Assembly: GCF_014205135.1 (NCBI RefSeq)
Contig: NZ_JACHMY010000001.1
Span: forward strand, 744,001 to 808,000
Direction of reading: 5' to 3'
Length of the DNA: 64,000 nt
Source: Kribbella italica
GTDB lineage: Bacteria > Actinomycetota > Actinomycetes > Propionibacteriales > Kribbellaceae
Positions 42,076 to 51,468 of the stretch are shown here, one piece after another. Position 1 is the stretch's first letter, and every line of letters begins with the position of its first letter. The notes beneath the pieces are model-generated. The model did not search any database and was not told where the DNA came from. It saw only the letters and a program-made list of their open reading frames with translations. The translations under genes and the position numbers were made by a program.

Positions 42076-43506
42076 TCAGGTAGCCAGCGGGAGCGTGATC
42101 CGGAAGCAGGCGCCTTCGCCCACGGCGGTGAGCAGTTCGACCTCGCCGCCGTGGGCCTGGGCCAAGGACCGCGCGATCGCCAGGCCGAGGCCGGCGTTGG
42201 CACCGCCGGACCGGCTGCGGGAGCGGTCCACCCGGTAGAAGCGGTCGAACACGCGGCTCGCCTGGTCCGCACTCATTCCCGGACCCTGGTCGGAGATCTC
42301 CAGGACGGCGCGACCGTCCGCACTACCGACGCCGATGCGGACCGGCGTACCGGCCGGGGTGTGAGCGACCGCGTTGCCGACCAGGTTGGTGACGACCTGA
42401 CGCAGCCGGGCCTCGTCGCCCCACACCGGCGCCGGGCCGGGTGGGCCACCACCGGGCCCGGTCAGCTCGACCGGCCGCGACGGATCCAGCGCCTGCAGAT
42501 CGTGCCGGGCGTCGTTGGCCAGTGTCCGCAGGTCCATCGGGCCCGGCTCGAGCAAGGAGTCCGGCGCCTCGTCGAGCTGCGCGAGCAGCAGCAGGTCCTC
42601 GGTCAGCCCGGCCAGCCGCCCGGCCTCCTGCTCGATCCGGCGCATCGTCGCGTCGACGTCGGCGGGTTCGGGCAGTGCGCCCATCCGGTACAGCTCGGTG
42701 AAGCCCTTGATGCCGAACAGCGGGGTGCGCAGCTCGTGGCTGACGTCGGAGACGAACGTGCGCATCCGGGCTTCGGAGGCCGACCGATCGGCGAACGCCT
42801 GCTCCAGCTGACCCAGCATGGTGTTCAGCGAGCCGGCCAGCCGGCCGATCTCGGTGCCGGGCGCGGCCAGATCGGGCACCCGGCGCGACAGGTCGCCGCC
42901 CGCGATGGCGGCGGCGGTCTGCTCGATCCGGCGCAGTGGCCGCAGACCGCCGTTCACCGCGAACCAGCCGGCGACGGCCAGCGCGGCCAGGGTGAGGGAT
43001 CCCGCGATCACGCTGCTGCGCCGGACGCGGGCGACGGTGGAGTCCGCCTCGGCGAACGAGCCCGCCACCACCACTGAGCCGGACGGCCGGGGCAGCGCGA
43101 TCGCACGCCACCGGGCGTTTCCGTCGGACGAGGTGACGACGACGGCGGGTCCATCCGGCGGAACCTTGCGGAGGTCCTCCACCCGCGGGAGCTGCTCCGA
43201 ACCGATCCGCGGTGAGCTGACCTCGCCGACGACCGCGCCGGCCGGGTCGAGGAACACGAAGTACGGGCTGCCGAACAGATCCAGTCCCAGTGCCAGCTGT
43301 CGGGCGTTGGCGTCCGCGCGCTCCGGGTCGGTCGGGGCACCGGACGTCTGCAGCAGTTGCCCGACCGAGCGGAGTTCGGAATCCAGCCTGGTCCGGAGAT
43401 GGTCCTGCAGCCGTGCGTTGACAATCGTGCTGCCCGTGGCGAGGCCGACCACGAGCAGGAGCAGGGTGATCAGGAGCAACCGGGACCGCAGCGACAGCCG
43501 CCTCAC
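42076..43506 (-). CDS. Sensor histidine kinase (HAMP, HisKA, HATPase)
   Basis: 476 residues, GTG start overlapping the response-regulator stop. Membrane helix 1 is at ~11-28, an extracellular sensor segment spans ~30-160, helix 2 is at ~162-182, then HAMP. The phospho-acceptor H-box is S-H-E-L-R-T-P-L-F-G (~255), N-box N-L-V-G-N-A-V, G-boxes D-Q-G-P-G-M and G-G-A-N-A-G-L-G-L. Last gene of an ATPase-permease-regulator-kinase operon, so the sensed signal probably relates to what the transporter removes. Confidence 0.94.
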   Translation of the reverse strand: MRRLSLRSRLLLITLLLLVVGLATGSTIVNARLQDHLRTRLDSELRSVGQLLQTSGAPTDPERADANARQLALGLDLFGSPYFVFLDPAGAVVGEVSSPRIGSEQLPRVEDLRKVPPDGPAVVVTSSDGNARWRAIALPRPSGSVVVAGSFAEADSTVARVRRSSVIAGSLTLAALAVAGWFAVNGGLRPLRRIEQTAAAIAGGDLSRRVPDLAAPGTEIGRLAGSLNTMLGQLEQAFADRSASEARMRTFVSDVSHELRTPLFGIKGFTELYRMGALPEPADVDATMRRIEQEAGRLAGLTEDLLLLAQLDEAPDSLLEPGPMDLRTLANDARHDLQALDPSRPVELTGPGGGPPGPAPVWGDEARLRQVVTNLVGNAVAHTPAGTPVRIGVGSADGRAVLEISDQGPGMSADQASRVFDRFYRVDRSRSRSGGANAGLGLAIARSLAQAHGGEVELLTAVGEGACFRITLPLAT

Positions 43507-44222
43507 CGTCGCGGCTCGCGCATCACGTAGCCGATGCCGTGCACCGTCTGGATGAGTTTCGGCTCGCCGGTGTCGGCCTTGCGGCGCAGGTACGAGATGT
43601 AGGTGTCGACGATGCTGGCGTCACCGCCGAAGTCGTAGGCCCAGACCCGGTCGAGGATCTGCGCCTTGGAGACGACGTGACCGGCGTTCTGCATCAGGTA
43701 GTGCAGCAGGCGGAACTCCGTCGCCGACAGGCGGATCGCGCGGCCCGCCCGCGTGACCTGATGGCCCTCGACGTCGAGCTCGAGGTCGCCGACGGTCAGC
43801 CGTGCGGCCGGTACGCCGTACGTACGCCGCAGAATCGCCCGGATCCGGGCGATCAGCTCCTCGAGGTCGAACGGCTTGGTCACGTAGTCGTCGGCTCCGA
43901 GGGACAGCCCGGTCACCTTGTCGGCCTGCCGGTCGCGGGCTGTCAGGAAAAGTACCGGCACCGGGTGACCCGGCCGGTCCCGCAGCTGCCGGACGACCTC
44001 GAAGCCGTCCAGGTCGGGCAGCATCACATCGAGCAGTACGAGGTCCGGTGGTTCGCGGGTGGCGGCGGCGACCGCCTCGGCGCCGGTGGACGCCGAAGCG
44101 ACCGAGAACCCCGCGAACCGCAGCGTCGCCGACAGCAGTTCGCGGACTGTCGCCTCGTCGTCCACCACCAGCAGACGCTCGGCGCCGCCCGGCCGGATCA
44201 CTGCCGCTTCCCCGTCGTCCAT
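43503..44222 (-). CDS. OmpR/PhoB-type response regulator
   Basis: 239 residues. Receiver domain at 17-130 with acidic pocket V-V-D-D-E, phospho-acceptor D in L-V-L-L-D-V-M-L-P, Thr in F-L-T-A-R-D and Lys in T-K-P-F. Winged helix at 140-236 with L-S-A-T-E-F-R-L-L-H-Y-L-M and V-D-T-Y-I-S-Y-L-R-R-K. Cognate of the kinase encoded next. ATG 44222, 55 bases after the permease gene. Confidence 0.95.
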   Translation of the reverse strand: MDDGEAAVIRPGGAERLLVVDDEATVRELLSATLRFAGFSVASASTGAEAVAAATREPPDLVLLDVMLPDLDGFEVVRQLRDRPGHPVPVLFLTARDRQADKVTGLSLGADDYVTKPFDLEELIARIRAILRRTYGVPAARLTVGDLELDVEGHQVTRAGRAIRLSATEFRLLHYLMQNAGHVVSKAQILDRVWAYDFGGDASIVDTYISYLRRKADTGEPKLIQTVHGIGYVMREPRR

Positions 44223-44277
44223 GGTCGCCAGACTACGGAGACGCTGCCGGGGATCCGGGCGTCCGCACCGAAGATCA

Positions 44278-45084
44278 TCAGACCTCGCGGCGCCGGAAGA
44301 CGACCGAAGCCACCACCAGCACCACCGCGATCCCGGCGGTCATCCCGGCCAGGTTCGTCCACGCGTCGGGGTACTCCGGAGTCGGCAGCAGCCTCCGGAT
44401 CTCCGGCCCGCCGAGCGACGGCCAGTACGCGAAGGCCTGCTGCGCCCAGGACGGAAGCGCGCCACCGAAGGCCGGCACGAGCAGCGTGATCCCGACCTGG
44501 ACGGCCAGACCGCCCGCGGTGGCCCGGGTCAGAGTTCCGACCGCGACCGCGAGCAGGCCGACGGCGGCCAGATACAGACCGGTACCGGAGACGGCCGTGA
44601 GGACTTCCGGATCGGTCAGCGCCGCGGTGGGAGAGCCGTGGTGACGGTCGAGCATCGCCTGACCGGCGAGGAAGGCGACGAACGACGTCAGCTGACCGGC
44701 CAGCAGAGCGACGGCCGCGAACACCAAGGTCTTTGCCGCCAGCAACCATCCGCGACGCGGCATCGCCGACAGCGACGTACGGATGGTGCCGGTCGCGTAC
44801 TCCGAGGTGACGACCAGGATGCCGAGCACGCTGATGCACAGCTGAGCCATGAAGAAGCTGTTGAGCGACAGAGCGGTCGGATCCCAGGCCAGCTGGTCGC
44901 CGGGACTCAATGCGCTGTACCTGCCCTGGTCGCCACCGCAGACGAGCAGGGTGATGGCCGTGCTGAACACCACCATCGCCAGCAGCGTCCACCAGACCGA
45001 GGGCAGGCTGCGCAGCTTCGTCCACTCCGAGCGCAGCAGGTCGACGAACCGCAGCTGGGACCGGACGGCCGCGACGGCGCTCAT
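44278..45084 (-). CDS. ABC-2-type permease
   Basis: 268 residues, ATG 45084 in an ATGA overlap with the ATPase gene. N-terminal amphipathic segment V-D-L-L-R-S-E-W-T-K-L-R-S-L-P-S-V-W-W (hallmark of this permease group), then six hydrophobic segments and a conserved S-E-Y-A-T-G-T-I-R-T-S-L loop. Likely exports a peptide antibiotic, lipid or similar toxic compound, judging by the pairing with a two-component system. Confidence 0.9.
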   Translation of the reverse strand: MSAVAAVRSQLRFVDLLRSEWTKLRSLPSVWWTLLAMVVFSTAITLLVCGGDQGRYSALSPGDQLAWDPTALSLNSFFMAQLCISVLGILVVTSEYATGTIRTSLSAMPRRGWLLAAKTLVFAAVALLAGQLTSFVAFLAGQAMLDRHHGSPTAALTDPEVLTAVSGTGLYLAAVGLLAVAVGTLTRATAGGLAVQVGITLLVPAFGGALPSWAQQAFAYWPSLGGPEIRRLLPTPEYPDAWTNLAGMTAGIAVVLVVASVVFRRREV

Positions 45085-45995
45085 ACGGCGGCTCCGGCGT
45101 ACTCGACGCTGTCCTGGGTCAGTTCCATGAACACGTCCTCGAGCGACGGCGTCCGCGGAGTCAACTCGGACAACGCGACGCCGTGCACCGCGGCGAGCCG
45201 CCCGATCTCGGTGGAGTCGAGCCCGGTGACGATCAGCGAACGCTCCGGCCCACCCCGTACGACGCCGCCTGCGGCGGTCAGGTGCCGGGCGAGCTCGTCG
45301 GCGACCTGGGCCCGGACCAGCACGGTGCCGTCGCCGTGCGAGCGGGTGAACTCGCTCATGCTGGTGTCCGCGATCAGCCGGCCGCGGCCGATCACCACCA
45401 GGTGGTCGGCGGTGACGGCCATCTCGCTCATCAGGTGGCTCGAGCACAGCACCGAGCGGCCGTCGGCCGCCAGCTTGCGCATGAAGTCGCGGATCCACCG
45501 GATGCCCTCCGGGTCGAGCCCGTTGACCGGCTCGTCGAAGATCAGGATCCGCGGGTCGCCGAGCAACGCCGCCGCGATGCCGAGCCGCTGCCGCATGCCG
45601 AGCGAGAAGCCGCCGGCCCGGCGGCGACCGATCTTGTCCAGCCCGACCATGGTCAGGACCTCGGCCACCCGGCGGCGCCCGATGCCGTTGCTCTGCGCGA
45701 TCGCGAGCAGGTGGTCGTCGGCCCGGCGCGCCGGGTGCAGCGCCGCGGCGTCGAGCAACGCGCCCACCTCGGTCAGCGGCACCGGTAACCGCGCGTACTC
45801 GCGGCCACCGACCCGGACCGACCCCTTCGTCGGCGCGGCCAGCCCCAGGATCATCCGCATCGTCGTGGACTTCCCGGCACCGTTCGGCCCGAGGAACCCG
45901 GTCACGTGCCCGGGCTCGACGGTGAACGACAGGTCGTCCACCACCAGGTCCGGCCCGTACGTCTTGGTCAACCCACGTACTTCGATCGTCGTCAT
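45081..45995 (-). CDS. ABC transporter ATPase, BcrA/DrrA-like
   Basis: 304 residues from ATG 45995. Walker A G-P-N-G-A-G-K-S-T near 39, signature F-S-L-G-M-R-Q-R-L (S-L-G variant common in this group), Walker B I-L-I-F-D-E-P-V-N-G-L-D-P and H-loop S-S-H-L-M-S-E. The ~90-residue C-terminal extension ends in P-S-L-E-D-V-F-M-E-L-T, as in drug and lantibiotic exporters. First gene of the four-gene operon. Confidence 0.93.
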   Translation of the reverse strand: MTTIEVRGLTKTYGPDLVVDDLSFTVEPGHVTGFLGPNGAGKSTTMRMILGLAAPTKGSVRVGGREYARLPVPLTEVGALLDAAALHPARRADDHLLAIAQSNGIGRRRVAEVLTMVGLDKIGRRRAGGFSLGMRQRLGIAAALLGDPRILIFDEPVNGLDPEGIRWIRDFMRKLAADGRSVLCSSHLMSEMAVTADHLVVIGRGRLIADTSMSEFTRSHGDGTVLVRAQVADELARHLTAAGGVVRGGPERSLIVTGLDSTEIGRLAAVHGVALSELTPRTPSLEDVFMELTQDSVEYAGAAV

Positions 45996-46112
45996 CCCCG
46001 CAGCCTGACCCGCGCCCCTGACCGACTGCTGAGAGTTCCTGGGAGATCTCTGTGAACCGGCCACCCGCCGCGCGGTGGCGTCGGTACGCCGTACAGGAAA
46101 CTCTGCGAAAAA

Positions 46113-46149
46113 CCTCGGGCCCACCCGCGCGAAGCGGGTGGGCCCGAGG
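46113..46149 (-). terminator. Rho-independent terminator of glnA
   Basis: Perfect 16-bp GC-rich stem (46113-46128 with 46134-46149, 5-base loop), followed on the - strand by a TTTTTC tract. It starts 17 bases after the glnA stop codon. One of the few terminators here with a proper T run. Confidence 0.93.
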
Positions 46150-46165
46150 TGGTGACGGCTACGGA

Positions 46166-47590
46166 TCACACGTCGTAGTACAGCTCGAACTCGTGGGGGT
46201 GGGGGCGGAGCTGGATCGGGGCGATCTCGTTCTCGCGCTTGAAGTCGATCCAGGTCTCGATCAGGTCGGCGGTGAAGACGTCACCCTCGAGCAGGAACTC
46301 GTGGTCGGCCTCGAGGGCGTCGATCACGGCCGGCAGGGAGGTGGGGACCTGGTTGACCGACGCGTGCTCCTCGGGCGGGAGCTCGTAGAGGTCCTTGTCG
46401 ATCGGGTCGGCCGGCTCGATCTTGTTGCGGATGCCGTCGATGCCGGCCAGCAGCTGGGCCGCGAAGGCCAGGTACGGGTTGGCCGACGGGTCGGGGCAGC
46501 GGAACTCGATGCGCTTGGCCTTCGGGTTCGAGCCGGTGATCGGGATCCGGATGCAGGCCGAGCGGTTGCGCTGGGAGTAGACCAGGTTGACCGGGGCCTC
46601 GAAGCCGGGGACCAGGCGGTGGTAGGAGTTCACCGTCGGGTTGGTGAAGGCCAGCAGCGACGGGGCGTGCTTGAGCAGGCCGCCGATGTACCAGCGGGCG
46701 GTGTCGGACAGGCCGCCGTACCCGGACTCGTCGTAGAACAGCGGGTCGCCGTTGGCCCACAGCGACTGGTGGCAGTGCATGCCCGAGCCGTTGTCGCCGA
46801 AGATCGGCTTCGGCATGAAGGTCGCGGTCTTGCCGGCGTCCCACGCGGTGTTCTTGACGATGTACTTGAACTTCATCACGTCGTCGGCGGCGTTCAGCAG
46901 CTCGCTGAAGCGGTAGTTGATCTCCGCCTGGCCCGCGGTGCCGACCTCGTGGTGGGCGCGCTCGACGATCAGCCCGGAGTCCTCGAGGTGCTTGGTGATG
47001 TCGTTGCGCAGGTCGGCGAAGTGGTCGACCGGCGGCGCGGGGAAGTACCCACCCTTGTAGCGGACCTTGTACCCGCGGTTACCGCCCTCCTCGACCCGGC
47101 CGGTGTTCCAGGCGCCGGCCACGGAGTCGATGTGGTAGTAGCCCTCGTTCGCCTTGGTCTCGAAGCGGACGTCGTCGAAGACGTAGAACTCCGCCTCGGG
47201 CGCGAAGAACGCGGTGTCGGCGATCCCGGTCGACTTCAGGTACTCCTGCGCCTTGCGGGCGATGTTGCGCGGGTCGCGCGAGTACGCCTCACCGGTCAGC
47301 GGGTCGTGCACGAAGAAGTTGATGACCAGCGTCTTGTCCTTGCGGAACGGGTCCAGGTACGCGGTCGTCGGGTCGGGCAGCAGCGACATGTCCGACTCGT
47401 GGATCTGCTGGAAGCCGCGGATCGACGAACCGTCGAACTGCAGGCCGTCCTCGAAGACCTCGGGACCGAACGACGACACCGGGACGGTGAAGTGCTGCAT
47501 GATGCCCGGCAGGTCGCAGAACCGGACGTCGATGAATGCGACGCCCTCGTCCTTGACGTAGGCGAGCAGCTCCTCAGCGCTGGAAAACAT
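46166..47590 (-). CDS. glnA: Glutamine synthetase type I (GSI-beta)
   Basis: Main ammonium-assimilating enzyme (glutamate + NH3 + ATP to glutamine), a cytosolic dodecamer. 474 residues, full length, ATG with AGGAG. Signatures: [20 protein letters not shown] (metal ligands), [31 protein letters not shown] and the adenylylation tyrosine in K-D-L-Y-E-L-P-P. Activity should therefore be switched by GlnE. Upstream is a well-formed GlnR box. Confidence 0.98.
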   Translation of the reverse strand: MFSSAEELLAYVKDEGVAFIDVRFCDLPGIMQHFTVPVSSFGPEVFEDGLQFDGSSIRGFQQIHESDMSLLPDPTTAYLDPFRKDKTLVINFFVHDPLTGEAYSRDPRNIARKAQEYLKSTGIADTAFFAPEAEFYVFDDVRFETKANEGYYHIDSVAGAWNTGRVEEGGNRGYKVRYKGGYFPAPPVDHFADLRNDITKHLEDSGLIVERAHHEVGTAGQAEINYRFSELLNAADDVMKFKYIVKNTAWDAGKTATFMPKPIFGDNGSGMHCHQSLWANGDPLFYDESGYGGLSDTARWYIGGLLKHAPSLLAFTNPTVNSYHRLVPGFEAPVNLVYSQRNRSACIRIPITGSNPKAKRIEFRCPDPSANPYLAFAAQLLAGIDGIRNKIEPADPIDKDLYELPPEEHASVNQVPTSLPAVIDALEADHEFLLEGDVFTADLIETWIDFKRENEIAPIQLRPHPHEFELYYDV

Positions 47591-47640
47591 ACATACTCCT
47601 CGGGGTGGCTCAGAGATTCACCTGAACGTAGGCCCTGCCA

Positions 47641-47678
47641 ATTACTCGGCCGTGACGCAGATGTTTCGCGGATGTTAA
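47641..47678 (-). promoter_or_regulatory. GlnR-binding box of glnA
   Basis: On the - strand, TTAAC-N6-GAAAC-N6-GTCAC-N6-GTAAT with every spacer exactly six bases. This is the a-site/b-site arrangement GTNAC-N6-GAAAC-N6 known for actinobacterial GlnR (PhoP-like nitrogen regulator). A -10 TACGTT follows at 47630-47625, giving a ~27-base leader before the glnA ATG. Confidence 0.82.
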
Positions 47679-47759
47679 GCCCAGCGTGTCCGCGCTGACC
47701 CACTGGCGAGGTGGGGGAGGCAGGTGAGATCTGCCGCGCCCCTCCGTAGGCTAGCCACT

Positions 47760-48224
47760 ATGGCATCATCCGCACAGCCGGGGACAGGACCCGCCGAAGA
47801 GTTCCGTTATCCGGGCAACCGTCTCGGCCTGCCCGAGGACGGCCCGGGCTCGGTCACCGGCTGGGGCCGCCGGCTGCTCGCGCTGCTGATCGACTGGCTG
47901 CTCGCCGGGCTGATCGCCTCGGCGATCACCGGCAAGCCGATATGGGCCGGTGGCAACGATTACAACACCGCCCAACTGGTCACGTTCTTCGCGATGTCGG
48001 CCGTGCTGGCCGGGCTCGCGGGCTTCACGCTCGGCCACCGGATCTGCGGTCTGCGGGTGGTCCGGGCCGGCGTGAGCGGCCCGGGGTACACGGCGCAGCC
48101 CGGCCTGCTCGCCGGGGTGATCCGCGCGTTCCTGATCTGCCTGGTGCTGCCCGCCGTCGTGTACGACCGCGACCGCCGCGGCCTGCACGACCGCGCCGCG
48201 GGCACGATCGTCGTACGGCGCTGA
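47760..48224 (+). CDS. RDD-family membrane protein
   Basis: 154 residues from ATG 47760. Four hydrophobic segments carrying the R-D-D pattern: R in G-W-G-R-R-L-L-A-L-L, D in L-I-D-W-L-L-A, and a late D-R-R-G-L-H-D-R-A-A-G-T. Function of the family is unclear (some members move ions). It sits next to glnA as in mycobacteria (Rv2219A-glnA1). The TAGGCT -10 at 47747-47752 is 7 bases before the ATG, so the mRNA is probably leaderless. Confidence 0.9.
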   Translation: MASSAQPGTGPAEEFRYPGNRLGLPEDGPGSVTGWGRRLLALLIDWLLAGLIASAITGKPIWAGGNDYNTAQLVTFFAMSAVLAGLAGFTLGHRICGLRVVRAGVSGPGYTAQPGLLAGVIRAFLICLVLPAVVYDRDRRGLHDRAAGTIVVRR

Positions 48225-48278
48225 CCGCAAGCTGCCAGCCCGGTCGAGGCCGCGCCAGGTTACGGCAGGATGGCAACC

Positions 48279-48806
48279 ATGAAGGTGATCACCGCCACGC
48301 TGGCTGTTGCTCTGCTCCTGACCGCCTGCGGCTCCGGAGACGACTCCGGTGCGCCGAGTGCATCAGGCCCGAGCGCGACAGCGCCGAGTACGTCGGCCTC
48401 GTCACCGACGCCGAGCGACACCCCGAGCCCGACGCCGACTCCCACGCCGAAGCCGAAACCCAAGCCCGTGGCGCCGCCGAAGGCGAAGGACGGCACCAAC
48501 CTGGCCGCCTGCCGCGACGCCGACTGCCAGGTCCAGGTGTCCGGCCGGACGACGATCAAGTTCCGCGGCGGCAAGCTGGTGATCACCAAGATCGACAAGT
48601 TCGCGCACTTCGAGCTGAGCGGCCAGTTCGGCGGCGGCAGCGGTCAGCTCGGCCCGGGCGCGCCGGTCACCTTCGGTGGCGGCGGCATGAGCGGTACGTT
48701 CGGCGGTTCCCAGCCGGTCCCGCGCTCGCAGGACGGGCCGGGCCTCACCCTCCGGGTCGAGTACGTCGGCAACGGTCGCGCGATCGTCGACCTGCACAAC
48801 GTCTAA
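48279..48806 (+). CDS. Lipoprotein of unknown function
   Basis: 175 residues from ATG 48279 (an ATG at 48270 would add three residues). Short signal peptide with lipobox L-L-T-A-C. Residues 25-70 are a Ser/Thr/Pro-rich wall spacer ending in repeated P-K. The folded part (~75-175) is Gly/Val-rich with alternating strands (T-T-I-K-F-R-G-G-K-L-V-I-T-K-I-D) and two cysteines near its start. Not recognised. Convergent with cfa, overlapping by 4 bases. Confidence 0.8.
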   Translation: MKVITATLAVALLLTACGSGDDSGAPSASGPSATAPSTSASSPTPSDTPSPTPTPTPKPKPKPVAPPKAKDGTNLAACRDADCQVQVSGRTTIKFRGGKLVITKIDKFAHFELSGQFGGGSGQLGPGAPVTFGGGGMSGTFGGSQPVPRSQDGPGLTLRVEYVGNGRAIVDLHNV

Positions 48807-50083
48807 CGGCGGGTCAGCAGCAGTTGCACGTCGTCCAGGTACCCCGAGCGGAAGCCCGCCTCGGAGTAGGCCAGGTAGAACTCCCACATCCGCCCGAACG
48901 TGTCGTCGAAGCCGAGGGCGGAGATGCTCGGCCACTGGTCGACGAAGCGGTTGCGCCAGATCCGCAGGGTCCGCGCGTAGTCCGGGCCGAGTGAGCGCAG
49001 CACCTGCGCGTGCAGCCCGGTGTGCTGGTTGGTGACCTCCTTGATCACCTTCACCGACGGGATCAGCCCGCCCGGGAAGATGTACTTCTGCACCCAGGTG
49101 AAGGTGTTGCGGGTGGCCAGCATCCGCTCGTGCGGCATCACGATCGCCTGGACGACGGCGACGCCGTCCGGCGCGAGCCGCCGTTCGATCGCGTCGAAGT
49201 AGACCGGCCAGTACTTCTCGCCGACCGCCTCGATCATCTCCACGCTCAGGACGGCGTCGAACTCGCCGATCTGGTCGCGGTAGTCCCGCAGCGCGACCTG
49301 GACCCGGTCGCTCACACCGGCGTCGGCGATCCGGCGCTGGGCGAGCAGGGCCTGCTGGGAGGCGATGGTGATCGCGGTGACCCAGGCGCCGCGCTGGGCC
49401 GCGCGGATCGCCAGACTGGCCCAGCCGCAGCCGATGTCGAGCACCCGGGAGCCCGACCGGACCCCGGCCGCGTCGAGGATCGCGTCGAGCTTGTGCAGCT
49501 GGGCGGGCGTCAGTTCGTCGTACGACGCGGTGCCGAGATCGGCCAGCGGGTCCGCCGTACCGAAGTACGCCGCCGAGTAGGTCAGCGTCGGATCGAGGAA
49601 CTCCGAGAACATCGCGTTGCTCAGGTCGTAGTGCCGGCTGATGTTCTCCCGGGCGCCGGCCCGGTCGTTCTCCTGCTCACCGGGCTGGGACTTGGTCACC
49701 AGCCAGCGCAGCGACTGGGCCCACTTCGGCAGCAGGTGCCGGGTCTCCTCGTTGCTGAACCGCTGGGCGAACGGGACCAGCAGGTCGGCCAGGTCGGTGC
49801 CCGGCTCCGGGTCCCAGTCGCCGGCCAGGAAGGCCTCGCCGAACCCGGAGCCCGCGTCCTGGCCGAGCCGGTCCAGGAACGGGCCGCTGCGGTGCACGCG
49901 CATCGCCGGCCCGCCCAGCCCGTACCGCCGGTTGTCGATCGCGATCGAGGCGGGCAGGTCCTTGGCGATGATCCGGATCGCCGCCAGCGCGCCGGCCCGG
50001 CGGACCGGGTTCGAACGGGGTGCCACCAGGCTCGGCCAGGTCGTGGCCTCCGGCTGGTGCACCGCCGGCATCACATCGGTCAT
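48803..50083 (-). CDS. cfa: Cyclopropane-fatty-acyl-phospholipid synthase family protein
   Basis: Adds a methylene (or methyl) group from SAM across double bonds of membrane lipid acyl chains. 426 residues. N-terminal lipid-binding part (~1-130), then the methyltransferase with Y-D-L-S-N-A-M-F, L-T-Y-S-A-A-Y-F (bicarbonate site), V-L-D-I-G-C-G-W-A-S-L-A, E-M-I-E-A-V-G-E-K-Y-W and Q-K-Y-I-F-P-G-G. Complete. Cyclopropane versus tuberculostearic-type products cannot be told from sequence. Confidence 0.93.
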   Translation of the reverse strand: MTDVMPAVHQPEATTWPSLVAPRSNPVRRAGALAAIRIIAKDLPASIAIDNRRYGLGGPAMRVHRSGPFLDRLGQDAGSGFGEAFLAGDWDPEPGTDLADLLVPFAQRFSNEETRHLLPKWAQSLRWLVTKSQPGEQENDRAGARENISRHYDLSNAMFSEFLDPTLTYSAAYFGTADPLADLGTASYDELTPAQLHKLDAILDAAGVRSGSRVLDIGCGWASLAIRAAQRGAWVTAITIASQQALLAQRRIADAGVSDRVQVALRDYRDQIGEFDAVLSVEMIEAVGEKYWPVYFDAIERRLAPDGVAVVQAIVMPHERMLATRNTFTWVQKYIFPGGLIPSVKVIKEVTNQHTGLHAQVLRSLGPDYARTLRIWRNRFVDQWPSISALGFDDTFGRMWEFYLAYSEAGFRSGYLDDVQLLLTRR

Positions 50084-50242
50084 TTCCCGTCCTCGCCCCT
50101 AGATCCGTCCTGGCGCACTCTACGGTCGATCGGCGCACGGATGGTGCGACACCAGGCACAGGATTGTCCTCACCCAAGACAAACGGCGTCAACGCCCATC
50201 GGTTACCCACGGGATTCCGGCCCAGACCAGCGCCACGCCGAT

Positions 50243-50614
50243 CTACCCAGCGCGTTGCCCCAGATACAGGTGGTTGCCGTCCGGGTCCTCGGCCCGGGCC
50301 TCCCGCTCGCCCCACGGCTGGTCGGTCGGCTCCTGGGTGATCGGCCCGCCGGCCTCCCGGATCGCCGCGACGAGGCCGTCGAGGTCGTCGGTGTAGAGCC
50401 AGAGGGCGATCGGCGGGCGGCCCGGCGTACGGACGAAGTCGGGGTCGTGGCCGAGGCCGACCGAGGCCTTGCCGAACTGCACGCTCACGTACGCCGGTGG
50501 GCCCTCGGGCGGGAACTGGTACACCAGCTCGCCACCGAGGACGTCGGTGTAGAACGGCAGCAGCCGGGACAGGTCGGCGCTGGTCAGGATCGGGAACACG
50601 TCGTCGACGGTCAT
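50243..50614 (-). CDS. VOC-superfamily protein (glyoxalase/bleomycin-resistance fold)
   Basis: 123 residues, ATG preceded by an excellent AAGGAGGTT. Two beta-alpha-beta-beta-beta modules (V-F-P-I-L-T-S-A-D-L-S-R-L-L-P-F-Y and I-A-L-W-L-Y-T-D-D-L-D-G-L-V-A-A-I), ending E-D-P-D-G-N-H-L-Y-L-G. Members bind metals and small ligands as antibiotic-binding or isomerase proteins. Here the ligand is unknown. Monocistronic. Confidence 0.9.
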   Translation of the reverse strand: MTVDDVFPILTSADLSRLLPFYTDVLGGELVYQFPPEGPPAYVSVQFGKASVGLGHDPDFVRTPGRPPIALWLYTDDLDGLVAAIREAGGPITQEPTDQPWGEREARAEDPDGNHLYLGQRAG

Positions 50615-50676
50615 CGGGAACCTCCTTGTTCACCAGGTTGGATGATGACCTGACGAACGAGTAGGCCCGAAATCAA

Positions 50677-50711
50677 CAAGTACCGGCCACCTATCAGGTG
50701 GCCGGTACTTG
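50677..50711 (-). terminator. Terminator hairpin after the lipA-DUF4191 operon
   Basis: Perfect 16-bp stem with a 3-base loop, followed on the - strand by TTGATTTC. It is 25 bases after the DUF4191 stop. One arm (with two more bases) recurs 11 kb away near lipB at 61822-61839. Confidence 0.75.
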
Positions 50712-50736
50712 TGACGTGGCAGTCGTCAGAGCCGGG

Positions 50737-51432
50737 TCAGCGGCCCTTCATCGCCTGGCGGGCGCCCTTGAGGCTGGTCGGGACCGGCCCCTTCGGCATC
50801 GGGACCTGCGGGCGGACGGCGTCCAGCGCCTTCAGCCGCTGCAGCAGGTCGGTGATCTCGGACGGCTGCAGCGCCTGCGGGAGCTTCATCACGTGCTTGG
50901 TCAGCTTGCGGATGTCGATCTCGCCCTCGCCGCTGCCGGCCATCACCGTGATCACCGGCGCGCCGCCGGCGACCCGGCTGTGCTTCTTCTGCTCGGCGGT
51001 GAGCAGGTTCTTGACCCGGCTGGCCTGTCCCTCGCCGACCAGGACGATGCCCGGCCGGCCGACGACGCGGTGCACGATGTCGGCGTTCTTGGTGACCGCG
51101 ACGGCGGGCGACACGTTCCAGCCGCGACGCAGCGTCTGCAGCGCCGAGGCGGCCGCACCGGCCTGGCCCTCGATCTGGCTGTACGCCGCCTTCTCGACCC
51201 GGCGGCCGAAGACGATCGTGGCGGCCAGGAAGCCGAGCGCGACACCGAGCGGGATCCAGATCAGCGGCGGGCCGACCAGGAGGCCGAGCGCGACGAACAC
51301 GGCGACCACGCCGAGAAAGATCCCGGCGAGCAGCAGCCCGATCCACGGGTCGGACTTCTTGGTCAGCTGGTACGCCGACCGGATCTGCTTCAGCCGGCTG
51401 GTCTTCTCGGCGGACGCGTCGTTCTTGGCCAT
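50737..51432 (-). CDS. DUF4191 membrane protein
   Basis: 231 residues. Two adjacent hydrophobic segments at ~30-52 and 56-76, a cytoplasmic C-terminal domain (V-A-V-T-K-N-A-D-I-V-H-R-V-V-G-R-P-G-I-V-L-V-G-E-G) and a basic tail. This matches the DUF4191 proteins found right after lipA across actinobacteria (Rv2219). Function unknown, possibly linked to lipoate metabolism by this constant placement. It begins 36 bases after the lipA stop. Confidence 0.88.
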   Translation of the reverse strand: MAKNDASAEKTSRLKQIRSAYQLTKKSDPWIGLLLAGIFLGVVAVFVALGLLVGPPLIWIPLGVALGFLAATIVFGRRVEKAAYSQIEGQAGAAASALQTLRRGWNVSPAVAVTKNADIVHRVVGRPGIVLVGEGQASRVKNLLTAEQKKHSRVAGGAPVITVMAGSGEGEIDIRKLTKHVMKLPQALQPSEITDLLQRLKALDAVRPQVPMPKGPVPTSLKGARQAMKGR

Positions 51433-51468
51433 CTCTACCTTGTCAATCTCTCGCTCGACGGGGTCGTG

